Source: Cyathus striatus
Taxonomy: Eukaryota > Basidiomycota > Agaricomycetes > Agaricales > Nidulariaceae
Assembly: GCA_025738555.1 (NCBI GenBank)
Contig: JAOVFP010000017.1
Span: 2,232,001-2,296,000, forward strand
DNA length: 64,000 bases
Direction of reading: 5' to 3'
A program made the position numbers and the translations under genes. Positions 35,706 through 47,754 of this stretch are shown piece after piece (within the stretch, counting starts at the first letter, position 1; every line of letters starts with the position of its first letter). The notes beneath the pieces are model-generated. The model worked only from the letters and a program-made list of their open reading frames with translations, had not been told where the DNA came from and did no database searches.

Positions 35706-37468
35706 ATGTCACCTAACGACCGACCCGCCGCTATTCGTGCCCAGCAGACTCCAGTTCACAGATGTTCTACCGAAATCTTGATTTATATCTTTTCGCTCTT
35801 GATTCACGACTCAAGATCCTTCAGAATCAAGCCTTTCCACTTAACCAGTGTCTGCCAGCGATGGGCAAGTATTGTAGGCGATACGCCTAGCTTATGGACG
35901 CGCATTCGAGTTCGGGCATTACATCAGGACGAGGAAAATGAGGATCTTGTTCGATCTATTATAGGCGACAAATCCGATGAAGAAACCAACTCTGATGATT
36001 TTGAAGATGTTAAAGTCAATGAAGTGGCCTTAGTAAAAGCATTTACGGTCGAGATGATTACAAAGTGGCTCTCTAGAACAGGAAGTCTTCCTTTAGACAT
36101 TTATATCGAAATTAAAGAAGGCATAGTGCATGATGCCTTCGATTCAGATATTTGCGCAGACTGGACTAACAATAAATGTACAAACGTTCTATCCGACTTT
36201 TTCAGGCCCTTTTTACCTTACGCAGGACGATGGAGGTTTCTACACCTTCCGATGCACAAAGAAACTTTATTCCTTCTTATGGATATCATTTGTTCTGGTA
36301 ACCCACCGCTCCCTATGCTCACCTCGCTGGTACTTCAATGTATTAGTAGTCACATACCGATATGGCCAGCTCTTAGATCTATTAGCTCCCTCCGTTCCTT
36401 GAAGATCTCCCACCCACGAATTACCCATCCACTGCCAGCTCTCCTGCAACGGAACAACCTAACACGATTTGTGTGCAGCATTCCAATAAAAGTGGAATGT
36501 GTTAAAGTAGTCTTGACGAAATGTCCCTCAGCGATTGACATGGCATTCGAATCGGTTTCCATGTATCCAAAAGATCGTGATGAGTTCTGTGACGGAATGC
36601 ACTATATCCCCTTCAAATCCGTAGAACAAGGAGAAATATATCTTCCAGAACTCCAGAACCTAGTGATCTGCATGCAAGAACCAGTGCAATACTCGAATGA
36701 TTCATTGAATGCACTTCTCCCAATTTTCCAGGACCTCAATACCCCATCTCTGCACACTCTCGTTGTAGAGGAACAGTTTAACCCTCTCGTCTCTTTCAAA
36801 GCTCTAGAAGAATTTATCAAGAAATCAAACTGTAATCTAAAGAAATTAACTCTAAATGGTATTCACGAGTATGATTCTGACATGTATGATCCAACCGGGC
36901 ACCCCGTGCAAGACCTCATCTCGCTTATAGCTACATTGACGTCTCTGGAAGAACTATCTTTGCATATATCAAAGGGGTCGAAGCTGCACAAACTGTGGAC
37001 CACGCTGTGCAGTGCGCGAGAAATTCTACCTCGCATGAAGACATTCCAGTACACAGGTCCTTTCCACTTTGCTATATCGAACCTTGTGGAAATGTTGCAA
37101 CATAGGTGGTATGGATACAACACTAGCACTGCCCGCCTTGAACGAGCGGTGTTAAAGAGGACAGATTACAACTATTGCAACAAGCCCATAGTATGGCCGG
37201 GAGTCGATTGTACCAGTGATGCTGAGGTCATTGCAAACATTCGAGAACTAATCACGGAGGGAATGGTGGTTAGCATGGCAGGATATTGGGAAGAGAATGA
37301 TGTGTTCGGATTTCGTAACCGATAGTGAGATTCGCGGAGGTTCTCTTGTTTCCCATGAACTGACCGTTCTACAGTGAGTTTGATGTTTATGTGGACAATC
37401 TGTCCGACAGCGTTGACGATGTTCATGGATATGTCTCTCGTGGCATTGATCCTTATTGGACGGAGTAA
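35706..37468 (+). CDS. F-box protein, tandem family member 2
   Basis: The start at 35706 aligns with the starts of members 1 and 3 and sits in the same CCACTACCATG context. Exon 1 is 35706-37324 and exon 2 is 37375-37468, giving 570 residues. The F-box near the N-terminus reads VHRCSTEILIYIFSLL to TPSLWTRIRV. The acidic linker is much shorter than in member 1 (roughly DKSDEETNSDDFEDV). The leucine-rich C-terminal body is well conserved with member 3. The TAG at 37323-37325 again overlaps a splice donor. The added tail starts YEFDVYVDNLSDSVDD and ends DPYWTE. Role inferred: substrate adaptor of an SCF ubiquitin ligase. Confidence 0.8.
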
Positions 37469-37991
37469 TATTGGGGTAAGTATCTGTGAAGTTCTGTGGA
37501 GAAACGGCTTGCGCAATAACGTGTATACATTAATGTGCTCTACATAATTTTAAATTTTTATGCTTGAAAAGCCGATCCTCCCTATCACATATCTTATACC
37601 CAGACCAACCATCCACCACCCAAACATATAGTCCATTATGGTTCAACAAATGTAAGTATACAAGTAATACTTTCTCTAATATGTAACTGCAGCTCCGTCA
37701 CGGTTTTGGACATGCGACCGAGATGTAATATTCATCATAAGAGTAAACTCCTTCGGAAAATGTACTACTTCGTAAAAAGTCTTGCAAGCACGAGCTGAGA
37801 GCTCCCTGAACCCTGTGCCAACCCTGTGCACGCTGCAACGGGCGTGCGCGGCCGTCAATAATCATAATGTGTATCAACATCGCAAACATATTTCCACCAC
37901 GTCAACGAGTCAGATGTCAACTAACGCTTGAATAATAAACAAACGTTCTCCACCACTTGGTTTTTGCAAAGTTTCCTTGCCCACTACTACC
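37469..37991. other. Intergenic spacer between F-box genes 2 and 3
   Basis: No gene. The spacer resembles the one before gene 2 (a shared GGTTTTTGCAAAGTTTCC-type leader), consistent with tandem duplication of gene plus promoter. Confidence 0.5.
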
Positions 37992-39730
37992 ATGTCTTCT
38001 AACGACTCCCCTACCGCTACTCGTGCTCAGACAAGCCTTCACCAGACTCCAGTTCACAGATGCCCTACCGAAATCCTGGTTTATATCTTTTCACTCTTGA
38101 TTCACGACTCAAGGTCCTTCAGAATCAAACCCTTCCACTTAACCAGCGTTTGCCAGCGATGGGCAAACATTGTTCGCAATACACCTAGCTTATGGACGCG
38201 CATTCAAGTTCGGGCATTACATCAGGACGGAGAAAATGAAGATCTCATTCGATCTATTATAGGCGATGAATCTGACTATTTTGAAGGTTTTGAAGAAGTC
38301 AATGAAGTCGCCATAGTAAAAGCATTCACGATCGAGATGATTACAAAATGGCTCTCTAGAACGGGAAATCTTCCTTTAGACATTTTTATCGAAATTGAAG
38401 ATGAAGGAATATTGGATGGTGCTCTCAACTCTGACCTTCAGGGAGAGTGGACTAGAAGGAAATGTACAGATGTTTTATCCGACGTTTTCAGGCCATTTTT
38501 ACCATACGCAGGGCGATGGAGGTCTCTGCACCTTCCGATGCGCAACGAAACTTTATTCCCTCTTATGGAAATCATTTCCTCGGGTGACCTACCACTCCCT
38601 ATGCTCACCTCACTGGCGTTTCAACAGATTAGTATTTACGCACCGACATGGCCAGATCTTAACCGTCTCAGCTCCCTTCGATCCTTGAAGATCTCCCATC
38701 CACGAATTACTCATTCACTGCCCGGTCTCCCCTTGCAATGGAACAACCTGACACGATTTGTGTGCAGTGTTCCAATAAAAGTCGAATGTGTGAAGGTGGT
38801 CTTGATGAAATGTTCCTCAGCGGTTGACATGGCATTTGAGTCTGTTTCCAGCTATCCAAAAGACCGTGATGAGTTCGACGTGAGAATGCAGTATCTACCC
38901 TTCAACTCCGTAGAACAGGGAGAAATATATCTTCCAGAACTCCAGAACCTGGTGATTTGTGCGCAAGAAACAGTGCGATACTGGAATGCACTTCTCCCAA
39001 TTTTCCGGGATCTTAAAGCCCCATCTCTGCAAACTCTCGTTGTAGAGGAGCAGTTTAAACCCCTCATCTCTTTCAGAGCCCTAGAAGAATTTATCATAAA
39101 ATCAAACTGTAATCTGAAGAAATTGACTTTAAATGGCATTTGCCACTATTCTAGCGACTACGTTCCAACTGGGCACTCCATGCAGGACCTCATCTCGCTT
39201 TTGGCTACACCGACGTCTCTGGAAGAACTATCCTTGCATATATCACAGGAGTCGAAGCTGCATGAACTGTGGACTGTGTTGTACAGTGCGCCAGAAATTC
39301 TACCTCGCATGAAGACGTTCCAGTACACAGGGCCTTTCAACTTTGCTGTATCGAACCTTGTGGAAATGTTGCAACATAGGTGGTACAGATACAACACTAG
39401 CACCGTCCACCTTGAACGAGCGGTACTAAAGAGGACAAATTACAACTATTGGGACAAGTCCAGAGTACAGTGGCCCGGTGTTGATTGTACCAGTGATGCT
39501 AAAGCCATTGTAGACATTCGAGGACTAATCAAGGAAGGGATGATGGTTAGCATAACAGGAAATTGGGAAGAGAACGATGTGTTCGGATTTCGTGACCGAT
39601 AGTGAGAGTCGCAAATATTGTCTCATTTCCTATGAACTGACTGCTCTACAGTGAGTTTGATGTTTATGAGGACAATCTATCCGATAGCATCGACAATGTT
39701 CGTGGATACATATTGGGCGGATTAATCTAG
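37992..39730 (+). CDS. F-box protein, tandem family member 3 (altered C-terminus)
   Basis: Exon 1 is 37992-39601 and exon 2 is 39652-39730, giving 562 residues. The F-box reads VHRCPTEILVYIFSLL to TPSLWTRIQV. The acidic linker is the shortest of the three (DESDYFEGFEEVN). The body is closest to member 2. The TAG at 39600-39602 overlaps the splice donor as in the others. The last exon starts YEFDVYEDNLSDSIDN, but a 20-base deletion relative to member 2 shifts the frame, so the protein ends GYILGGLI instead of ...YWTE. Whether this tail change matters is unknown. Confidence 0.75.
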
Positions 39731-40206
39731 GACTTGTATAACTGTTTGTAATATTCCTGCTTGAAGTACCTCGTAACTGAGACAACGTACCCAAAACATA
39801 CCTATAAAATAGTGAAACTTTGGAATGAATAATTATTCAAATCTGCTCACCGTCCCTAATATAACTCCGTATATTCAATAATCTAATCATCATAATCAAT
39901 AGAAAAGTTAAGCTAGTATTGCTACCGCTAGATAGTGCTAGTGTACCGTGTAGGAGTAAGTGTAGAAGTTCAGTCATGGCTTTCATGAGGGAAACAAAAG
40001 CAGTAAGTAATACAAGGGATGCGAGTGCGAAATAAGTAAAAAAGGATAAACGATTTCCATATGTCATTATCTAGACTTTTTCTTTTTCCAGCACCTCCAT
40101 GATTATCGGTAAGTATACAGCGAGAGAATCCGACATACACAAGGACGTACAATCGCATTGCCGTTCACGGGTGCTCCACCAAGCGCTCGCAAGCACAATC
40201 GCACAT
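39731..40206. other. Intergenic region, convergent gene ends
   Basis: It separates the end of F-box gene 3 (plus strand) from the stop of the larger F-box gene (minus strand). Only short frames are seen. Confidence 0.5.
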
Positions 40207-43200
40207 CTACTCATAACAGAGTATAAAAATCTTCCCATTATGATCGCTCAAAATCACCGCTCCCTGGCTCTGATCAAGATTAATAGTCTCCACAGCTCCA
40301 AGGTCCAACTCTTCGGGCACCTCAAGCGTCCGCACAACGCCATCCAAACTACTATCAGCCAACGCCGCGCCTCCCGATCCATCATTGGCTTCGCGATCAG
40401 AGAACCAAGGGAACGTGACGAACCGCAGAGCTTTAGGTTCACTATCAGTAGCTTGCAGCACATGATCATCATCGTTGTCAGCGTTGAAGATATCGCTTCC
40501 GATAGGTGAAGCGGGAGAAGTAGGTGAATGAACCCCATTAGCGTCCGCATCTACCGCCGTATCGTCCTGCGTAGAATCAAGATACTCTATCCACACAGCA
40601 TGTCCAAAATCAACAGCGACGAGCGGCCGGGGGCGCTCCGTAGCCGTATCCTCATCCAGGTCGTCCGAGTCCAAAAAGACACGCACAACCTCGAACGGAG
40701 TGGAGACATACCACATATGCATCAACGAATCGTCCGGTTCATCTTTCCCCTTCTCACTCTTCGCAATATCTGGCGGCTCCCCTTCTTCATCGCCATCCTC
40801 CTCCTTCGTCCATTCCCGCATATCCAGCGGCACGCGGAAGTAATGCTGCGCAAGGACATACTGCGTCCGATGCGTAGCCTGATCATGCGCAGCGAGCAGA
40901 ATCACCGTGCAGCTCACTTTCGTGATGCCCGGAATCGAGGGCCACCATTGTCGTACAAAGTGTGCCGTTTCAGGGTACCAAGGCGGGAAAGGGAATGGAC
41001 TAGGATTAGGCGTTACAGGAGCATGAATAGTCGTCGTTAACTGCGCCGCACTAGGCTCCGCCGGAGGCGGAGGCGGAGGAACAGGTACAATAATTGGAAT
41101 AACCCCATTGATACCTATATGAGCAACATGCGCAGCTTCGGGATTCCGTATCGTAGGGAACACAAACTTTTTCGATATTGATCTCCATGGAGGCAAGAAC
41201 TGGCTAATTCCAGGTCTCGAGCTCCTGTTCTCGAGCGTTTGGGTATATTTGCTGAGCAGCGAAAGAGGGTAGAAATGTTGATACACCGCATCGGCCTCTT
41301 CGCAGTGTATCACAATGTTCTTATCGAACAGTATACAAGACCAATTCGAGGTCATTTTCTGTATCACCCATCAGCACCGGATTAAACAAGACGAAAAAAG
41401 CACATACACATTCAATTCCAGTATCCACAAAGACATACCGATCCTTCTCCCAATCAGGGAGCACGTACAACCCAATATTATTAAGCCCTGATATCCACAC
41501 GAACGCACTGAGGAGCCTAGTAGCCGGATCGAGCAGGAACACATTCATAACAATGCCAGACGTCATGAAATCCGTGACGCGCGAGAACACTGGAGGTTTG
41601 GGAGACGGTTCCCCCGTTGGTCCGTCAAAGAACGTGAGTTTCATGAGCATGAACGACATTACCCGGGTTTCATCATATCTAACAGTCATTGATAAGTAAA
41701 AGAAACGAGAAAAGAGAAAAAAAAAACACACCTGGGAACAATAAGTTTCGCAATAGTGAAATACACAGCCCTCTCCTCAAACTCCACACGACACTTCCAC
41801 AACTCCCACTTATTAACCGAATCAGACGAATCATCACTACACGGTTCAGGGCACCACTCAGCCAGCGGCGAATCCGTCTGCACATCCCAACACACAACCC
41901 TGCCTGACCTCGTCGCGCACAGCGTATAACTGGACGTGATAGGCGATAACCAATCGACCTCCTCTCCAGGTGGGGCACTAACAACCTTATACCACGTCCT
42001 ATAATTCCTCGACGTGCGCTGCAAATACCGATTAAGCTTCAGCGAGAGCTGCATCGCGCCTTCTTCCTCATCCACATTCCCCACAGGGATGTCCACATCC
42101 CACCCATTCCCATTCTCCTTCCCATTCTCCTTCCCATTCTCCTTCTTAGGAATCGGATTCGGATAACTCGTACGCCCATCCCATCCTAAACTCCGCGCAG
42201 TACTTCCCTCACTATAACTGCTCTCTCCGACAGGATAGTCCTCGTAGTCGTCGGCAAGCGCGTACCCAGGGAACCGTTCCTGCCCATCAAGGTAGTTGTT
42301 CCCTCCTGCAACTGTGTTCCCAGTCCGCACGGGCTTGGGTGTACGATGTCGCCAGGCCACTTCGTATCGCAGGGCTCGGTTGACGGCACGGATTAGCTGT
42401 TCGGTTGTAAGGTCTCCTACGCGCTGGAAGCCTTTGAGTGGGAGGGCGCGGCAGCGCCATATGAGGTCTCGAGCGAGTTTTCTGTAGACGGGGCGGGAGG
42501 TCGAGAAGAAGTGGAGGGCTTTGCATGTCTGAGGAAATGTTAGCGCGGGATGTGATGAGAAGAAAGAAGGCATATAAAGAGAAAGATAGAAAGATTATGC
42601 ATCGGAAAATGAACCATCAACGACAAGACAAACGCAACCCAAGAGCAACACTCGACAGACAATCCCACTTCAAAGACAACCTCGGCCCGTCAACCCGTTC
42701 AGCTCCGTGCACAGCCACCAGTTCATCCACAACCCCCCGCTCGTCCTTCAGCTGCTCCAGATCTCTCGCTCTGAGGGCTAGTATAGCAGGGTATCCATCT
42801 GCACTAGATGGTGGATGACAAAATGAAGGCCGTGAATTGCATGTGGACTGTGAAGCGAAGACTATCGGGATTCTGCATTCGGGAAGCTGGTTCGTTTTCC
42901 TCGAGGAGCATAGATGACGCGATACACCCCGCCGCTCTTCTAGCTGGTAGGATAAAGCTCCTATATGTTGCCTCTGTCTCTGATTCTTCCAGCTGAAAGG
43001 TGCAGAACAAAGTTCGATATCGCAGTGTAAGGATGAACGAGGTCGGCGCCAGGCAAGATCCGTAGGCATAGTAACTCCCAATATCTCCACCTCAGGCTCC
43101 CTCCTATCGTCCCTATCACTCAAACAGACTATCCAGCCAGCACGCCGGGGGTAACATCAAAAACAGCCCAATCGTAGCGCAGAGCAAAGTCGAATTCGAG

Positions 43201-43759
43201 TGTAAATCTCGGCCTCATCGTACCCCCGATCCCGCCTCTCCATACACGAGGACAACAGCACCCTGGTGAGATACGACATTGTGCACACCACTTTCGCCCT
43301 GAGACCTTCGCGTAGACCGTTTGTATCCCAGGCACAGCCACTCCCCCGCGCAACGCAGTTCAATCGATAGTGCGAATGCCTCCCAGTGCCAGATGCCTGA
43401 ACCCCCCTCTATCTCCTCCCAGAATCAACCACACCAAAACCAAGAACAAAAAGAAAAAAGAGAAAGAAAAAGTAGAGACTCACTAGATGTAACGCATGTA
43501 TATCATACGCATCGAGATATGTTGAAATGTTGAATAAGAGATCATAAGGCAGCGTATGCAGATTCATCGGTTCTTCTTCTTCCTTTTTCTTTCCTTTTAT
43601 CGCAGTGGTATGAGCGTACACAGAGTCCTGATCTTCAAGCGTATATGACGAGGTATTCTGGTGGAAAGTCTCTGCCTTTGGCTGTGAATTAGAATGCGAG
43701 TGCGAGGGTGCTTGAGGGGGAGGACCAAGTGGCTCTGAGCGAGCGGGGTAGTAGATCAT
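40207..43759 (-). CDS. Large F-box protein, unrelated to the tandem family
   Basis: Exons 43759-43484, 42528-41732, 41678-41408 and 41358-40207 join in frame to 832 codons. A start at the internal ATG 43567 is also possible. The F-box spans the first intron: LPYDLLFNISTYLDAYDIHALHL joins TCKALHFFSTSRPVYRK. After it come a linker with four ENGK-like repeats, a middle region with VVCWDVQTD that may be part of a beta-propeller, and an acidic, Pro-rich C-terminal half. Length and the F-box start suggest an SCF adaptor. The first intron, about 955 bases, is far longer than the others and contains coding-like sequence on the same strand. Confidence 0.7.
42529..43483 (-). other. Coding-like sequence inside the large first intron of the F-box gene
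   Basis: Three consecutive same-strand blocks read as protein but in three different frames: FTLEFDFALRYDWAVFDV (43129-43353 frame), AGWIVCLSDRDDRREPEV (frame of 42617-43123) and QLEESETEATYRSFILPA (42804-43010). They could be exons of an unrecognised nested gene or a decayed insertion. I do not recognise the family. Confidence 0.3.
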
Positions 43760-45242
43760 TCGTTAGAAAGCTTGGATATGATACAATGGCTATGATAGAA
43801 ACGATGCTGTGTGAGATGGAAACGGAAGGAAGGAAGGAAGTGGGTTAACCCGGCGCTGTGTGAGTTGATCCTCCATCGTAAGGGTATGCTTTTCTCGTGT
43901 GTGGTTACTGGAATACTTACCTTTGCTCTCCTTCTCCTTCAGTGAACCACAAAGTACGAGATTGAGTCGTAAAAGTCTAGTTTTGAGTAGCCACACAATA
44001 GTACAAGGGCAAAGGGCGAAGGTTTTAACAATGGACGAAGGCTGATAATCGTAGCCGCCGCTTCTCCTCTCTCTTTCCCAATGATTATGTAATCCCTCAC
44101 GTGCCTCTCGCCAGCAAGCTTTCCGCGAACCTTTTCTCTGCTCTTGGATAAGTCCTCTCAGGTCGTATACTTGTTATATCCTACTAAAATCCTGCTATGA
44201 GACGGGGGCACAAAGATTCCTACCAACTCTGCACCCAGACGGCAGGAGACATCATTATCTGAGTCAACAGTCAATTGAACCTGGGTCCGATCTGATTTTC
44301 CGCGGAATCATCTGTGCCTTTCCATCGTTCTATCGTGTTCGACAGCGACACCCCGCGGTGTCTTCCTGGCGCTGATACGGCTGTCTTTTATATACTATGG
44401 CTCTTGAGGTCTCTGGTACGCTCGAAACCGCGGTTCTCCTCTCCTCTCCTCTCGACTTTCATTGCTACCATGATTCCGAGGACAACTACCAATTCTTTAC
44501 AACTCGTTCTCCAGCCTATCACTCTATCAGATCGACAAACCCTACATCCCAGGTAACCTTTCAACCTCCAACAGGCCTGCGATTCCTGCAGGGTCCGAAC
44601 AGGTTCCAACTTTTCAAACGCCCATACTCTCTCATATCCTCACAAGAAGCCCAAAACTAGGTGGAGAGTGACACTTCCACAGAATTCTACAACTCCCCCG
44701 GCCGTCTGATCTGAAAGGACCCTACTGATGACTTCATATCATAATCATCACATTCCTACTCTTCTGTTCTTGTGCTTAAATTATTCTTCCGTGGACAAAG
44801 TCCGGATTGTTCTAGATAGGGTAGTGTATACTACCTGGTATGTCGGCGAAATTGACGACTGTTCAGGCCTCAGGGATAACTTCGTCGTCGGTCGTCCACT
44901 TTCTCCGGACATTACGGTTCTACTGGGATACACGGCCCGCCCCATCCAAATCTATTTTTATCACGTCGACATTCTTCGATGCTCAGATGTCTCAATAGTG
45001 TACCATCGTCAACGACGTAACATTCAGCAATCACACTCTCAAATATCTAAGCGCCCAACTACAATTCCAATTCAATCTAATCTCTTATCCACCGATACAG
45101 ACTTACAGTTTGAGACCTTTGGTAACAAGCGCCAATGACACTTCACCTACGTTCCTGAATCCCAAGTATGTAAGCCCAATATAAATCCACATCGTCCCAC
45201 TTGTTCACTCCTTTCTTTCCCCGGGTTGACCACTGCTCTACG
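43760..45242. other. Intergenic region with 5' leader of the F-box gene
   Basis: The part next to 43760 probably contains the F-box gene leader, possibly with an intron. Plus-strand frames at 44397-44660 and 44728-45138 show no domain and no supported splicing. A TATAAA motif near 45179 could serve the gene model at 45243. Confidence 0.4.
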
Positions 45243-45849
45243 ATGCGACCTTCAGCATGGACTGTCGCATCTATAATTTCCAGTCCTGAGAGCAGTGGCA
45301 CGACTAATGACAATGACAATGCACGCCATGTCAATGATCACGATGGAAAGAGGTGAGCTTGGTATTGGGATAACATTAAGTAATTAATAAATTGCGTAAT
45401 GCTCTGTAGAACGGCTCAGAGTCAAACAGGCAGAACCACCCCAGAGAAAGAAAACAGCACCAACACGACACAACGACGGCATTCACATTCACGCTCACAA
45501 AGTTGGAATTTGTAAGTCCACTTCCATATCCCATTCCCATTAATTTCTTAAAAGTCGGATAAAAGTCAGGATTATTGGTTCTTCTGTCGATGATATCGAT
45601 GACACGACAGGACAGGAAGACCCGAGGTGGTCGAATTGCATATGGACACTATTACATGAATCGATATTTTGTATTTCTGCGGTAATGGTACTACCAATCC
45701 ATCTGTCGCTTTATCTCTTCTCCTTGATAATGGAAGAAGGTTTTTTCACGCTTATCATGCGTAAGGAAAGGAGCGAGGCAGAATTCGGAGATTCGGTCCA
45801 TATTCCTTCAGGTACCGATCGACTACTATGTGATAGGCGTGAAGCTTGA
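45243..45849 (+). CDS. Small hypothetical protein with one hydrophobic segment
   Basis: I do not recognise this gene. Three exons (45243-45352, 45410-45511, 45570-45849) join in frame at GT-AG introns of 57 and 58 bases and give 163 residues. The first half is polar, rich in Ser, Thr, Asn and His (for example RRHSHSRSQSWNL). The second half has a hydrophobic stretch (ISAVMVLPIHLSLYLFSLIM, about residues 107-126) that could cross a membrane. A TATA-like motif lies about 65 bases upstream of the ATG. Intron sizes match real genes in the window, but no paralogue supports the model and further upstream exons are possible. Confidence 0.35.
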
Positions 45850-46548
45850 AGCTTTGTACGGATCTGCCAGATGGAATTCGTTCCGACTTTGCGTCCCATC
45901 CAAGCATTGGAGATATTCAAAGATAAGAACTTGTTCTCTCAATATTTTGCTAACGGAAGAAGTGTTTACTGATAACATTCTTTAAACGATATTCAAAGAC
46001 TAGCGGATTCTATCGAATCGAAAATCGCGTCACTTCTAAAATTCCGAAGTCTTCCTGTCTCAAGTGCAAGGCTGATCCTCCTTCGAAGCAAACCCACAAA
46101 AGAATCCCTCTCACCTCCCGGGGCATCCAAGCGACACATACCCTTCCTCCCTCCCTTCCTCCTTCCCCATCCCATCTCTCGTTCCCCATCCCAACTCACG
46201 CCCAGCCTCAATCAAATCACCTTACCCACTGATCCACAGGATTCAGAAGTAGCAGGATCGCGGGCTAAAATATAATAACGTACACTGATGCGCGCCGGGA
46301 TGACAGGAAACGAGCTTGTTACTCCCCGGATACCGACTTTTTCAGCTGTCACCTTCCCCCTTCCTCCCTTCCTATCTTCTCTTCTGTCGCAATTCGTCCG
46401 CGTCATTAATTGCGTATGTGAAAACCAAGAAGTTCATTTCCTGTCATAGGGTTTTCTTTCGGTATATAAAGATGGTGGAAGGGGGCGAGGGAACAGTAGG
46501 TCTTTCGACTCTCAACTGTACAAGTGACTTATTTCGCTAATCCCCATC
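45850..46548. other. Intergenic region upstream of a secreted barrel protein gene
   Basis: No gene. A TATATAAA motif lies near 46460-46468, about 85 bases before the ATG at 46549. Confidence 0.5.
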
Positions 46549-47265
46549 ATGATGCTCGCTTTTTCCCCTCTCTTCTTCTCCTTGTCCCTCTTCCTCTCCG
46601 TCCTCAGTGGTGCGTTTGGCCACCCCTCTCCTGCAGCGTTAAACTACACCGGCAACAGTATGTCTTTCTCTCTCTTTTTTCGTTTCGTTTCGATGGGTGT
46701 GTGCTGATGTTGTCTGTTTAGTGTTCCACTTCGAGCCTGGTCTAGGCGCATGCGGGTTCACTAATACCTCGTCTCAGATCGTAGCGTCTGTGTCGCAGAA
46801 TGTCTATGTCAACTTCCCGTGAGATCTCTATTTTCTTACGTATTTTGTTTTCTTATGGTGAGTTTGGTTGTAGAGGGGCGACTTGGAATCCTACCCGTAA
46901 TCCTATTTGCGGCGAAATGGCTTATATCGTTGGTATGTTCTTCATCCTTCTTTCCCCTTTCCCGTTTTCTTATCCTTCTATTACCTACTCCATTACCTAC
47001 CTCCCTTCCCTCGCTTCTCCCGTCGCCCTTCCTTCTCCCTCCCACCCCTTCTACATCCCCTTCTTCCCCTCTTATCTTACATTCTCACATTCTGACTAAC
47101 AACGCCCCAGCCAAAGACGGCAAAGCCATAATCGCCCAAATCGTCGACTTCTTCACCGAAAGCGGGCGGGACCACGACGTCGGCGTCAGCAATACCGCTT
47201 TTCAATTTTTTGCTGCGTTGGAAGAGGGGATAGTGAGAGGTGTTAAATGGGATATTTTGGTGTAG
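46549..47265 (+). CDS. Secreted double-psi beta-barrel (RlpA/barwin-like) protein, divergent
   Basis: Exons 46549-46657, 46722-46818, 46874-46932 and 47111-47265 give 139 residues. The first about 25 residues form a clear signal peptide. The mature part follows the pattern of small fungal double-psi barrel proteins: GLGACGFTNTSSQIVASVS, then NPICGEMAYI, then AFQFFAALEEGIVRGVKWDI near the C-terminus. In typical members a VxDRCxxC motif lies in the middle; here the place reads VDFFTESGRDHDVG, so that cysteine pair is missing. Related fungal proteins act at the cell wall or in plant interaction; the role here is unknown. A second, more canonical member is at 57851. Confidence 0.75.
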
Positions 47266-47269
47266 TGTT

Positions 47270-47460
47270 GACTTTGTTGAGTCGTGTACCGTGCGCCAGG
47301 TGTATCAGGCAGGATTTTCAATGCAAAGCAAATGCAATACGCCGTTTGAGCTGATTCCCGATAATTCTGATGGAAACACGGTTCAGATTGGCTTATATAA
47401 CTTCAACCTGGGTCAAGTGTGTAACATCACGTGATACTACCTGCCGCACGGCATTCTTAC
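47270..47460 (+). pseudogene. Gene fragment related, in inverted orientation, to 48965-49225
   Basis: It encodes RQVYQAGFSMQSKCN and SDGNTVQIGLYN-like segments. A block around GTGTATCAGGCAGGATTTTC also occurs on the other strand near 49064-49100. No start or complete frame is seen, so this is a 3' fragment of an unrecognised gene. Confidence 0.4.
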
Positions 47461-47754
47461 TAATCTTAGTTGAACTAGCCGAAGTTGCGGCAACTCTTGG
47501 GCAACTCGATACAGTGCCACCAGAATAAATTGTACTGATATTTCCACCATAAGTAAGTGGTGTGCACATAGTATCGAATTAATGTTAGTACTACCAGCTA
47601 CTTATAGATTACATTAACAATATTACAGCTAAGTATTGGCTAAGTGGTAAAGAAATGAATGAGAACTTTCATTTCCGAAAATCATTATTTGGCCCAGCCT
47701 GTAAGTTAGTCTTGGAGGTCAGCCACCCAAGCATACCAGCAGGTTTCTGCTTGT

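Noticed and set aside
43129..43353. Reading the 43 kb block as the second exon of the F-box gene
   Set aside because: Joining 43484 directly to 42528 gives an uninterrupted F-box (HALHL to TCKALHFF); the block interrupts it.
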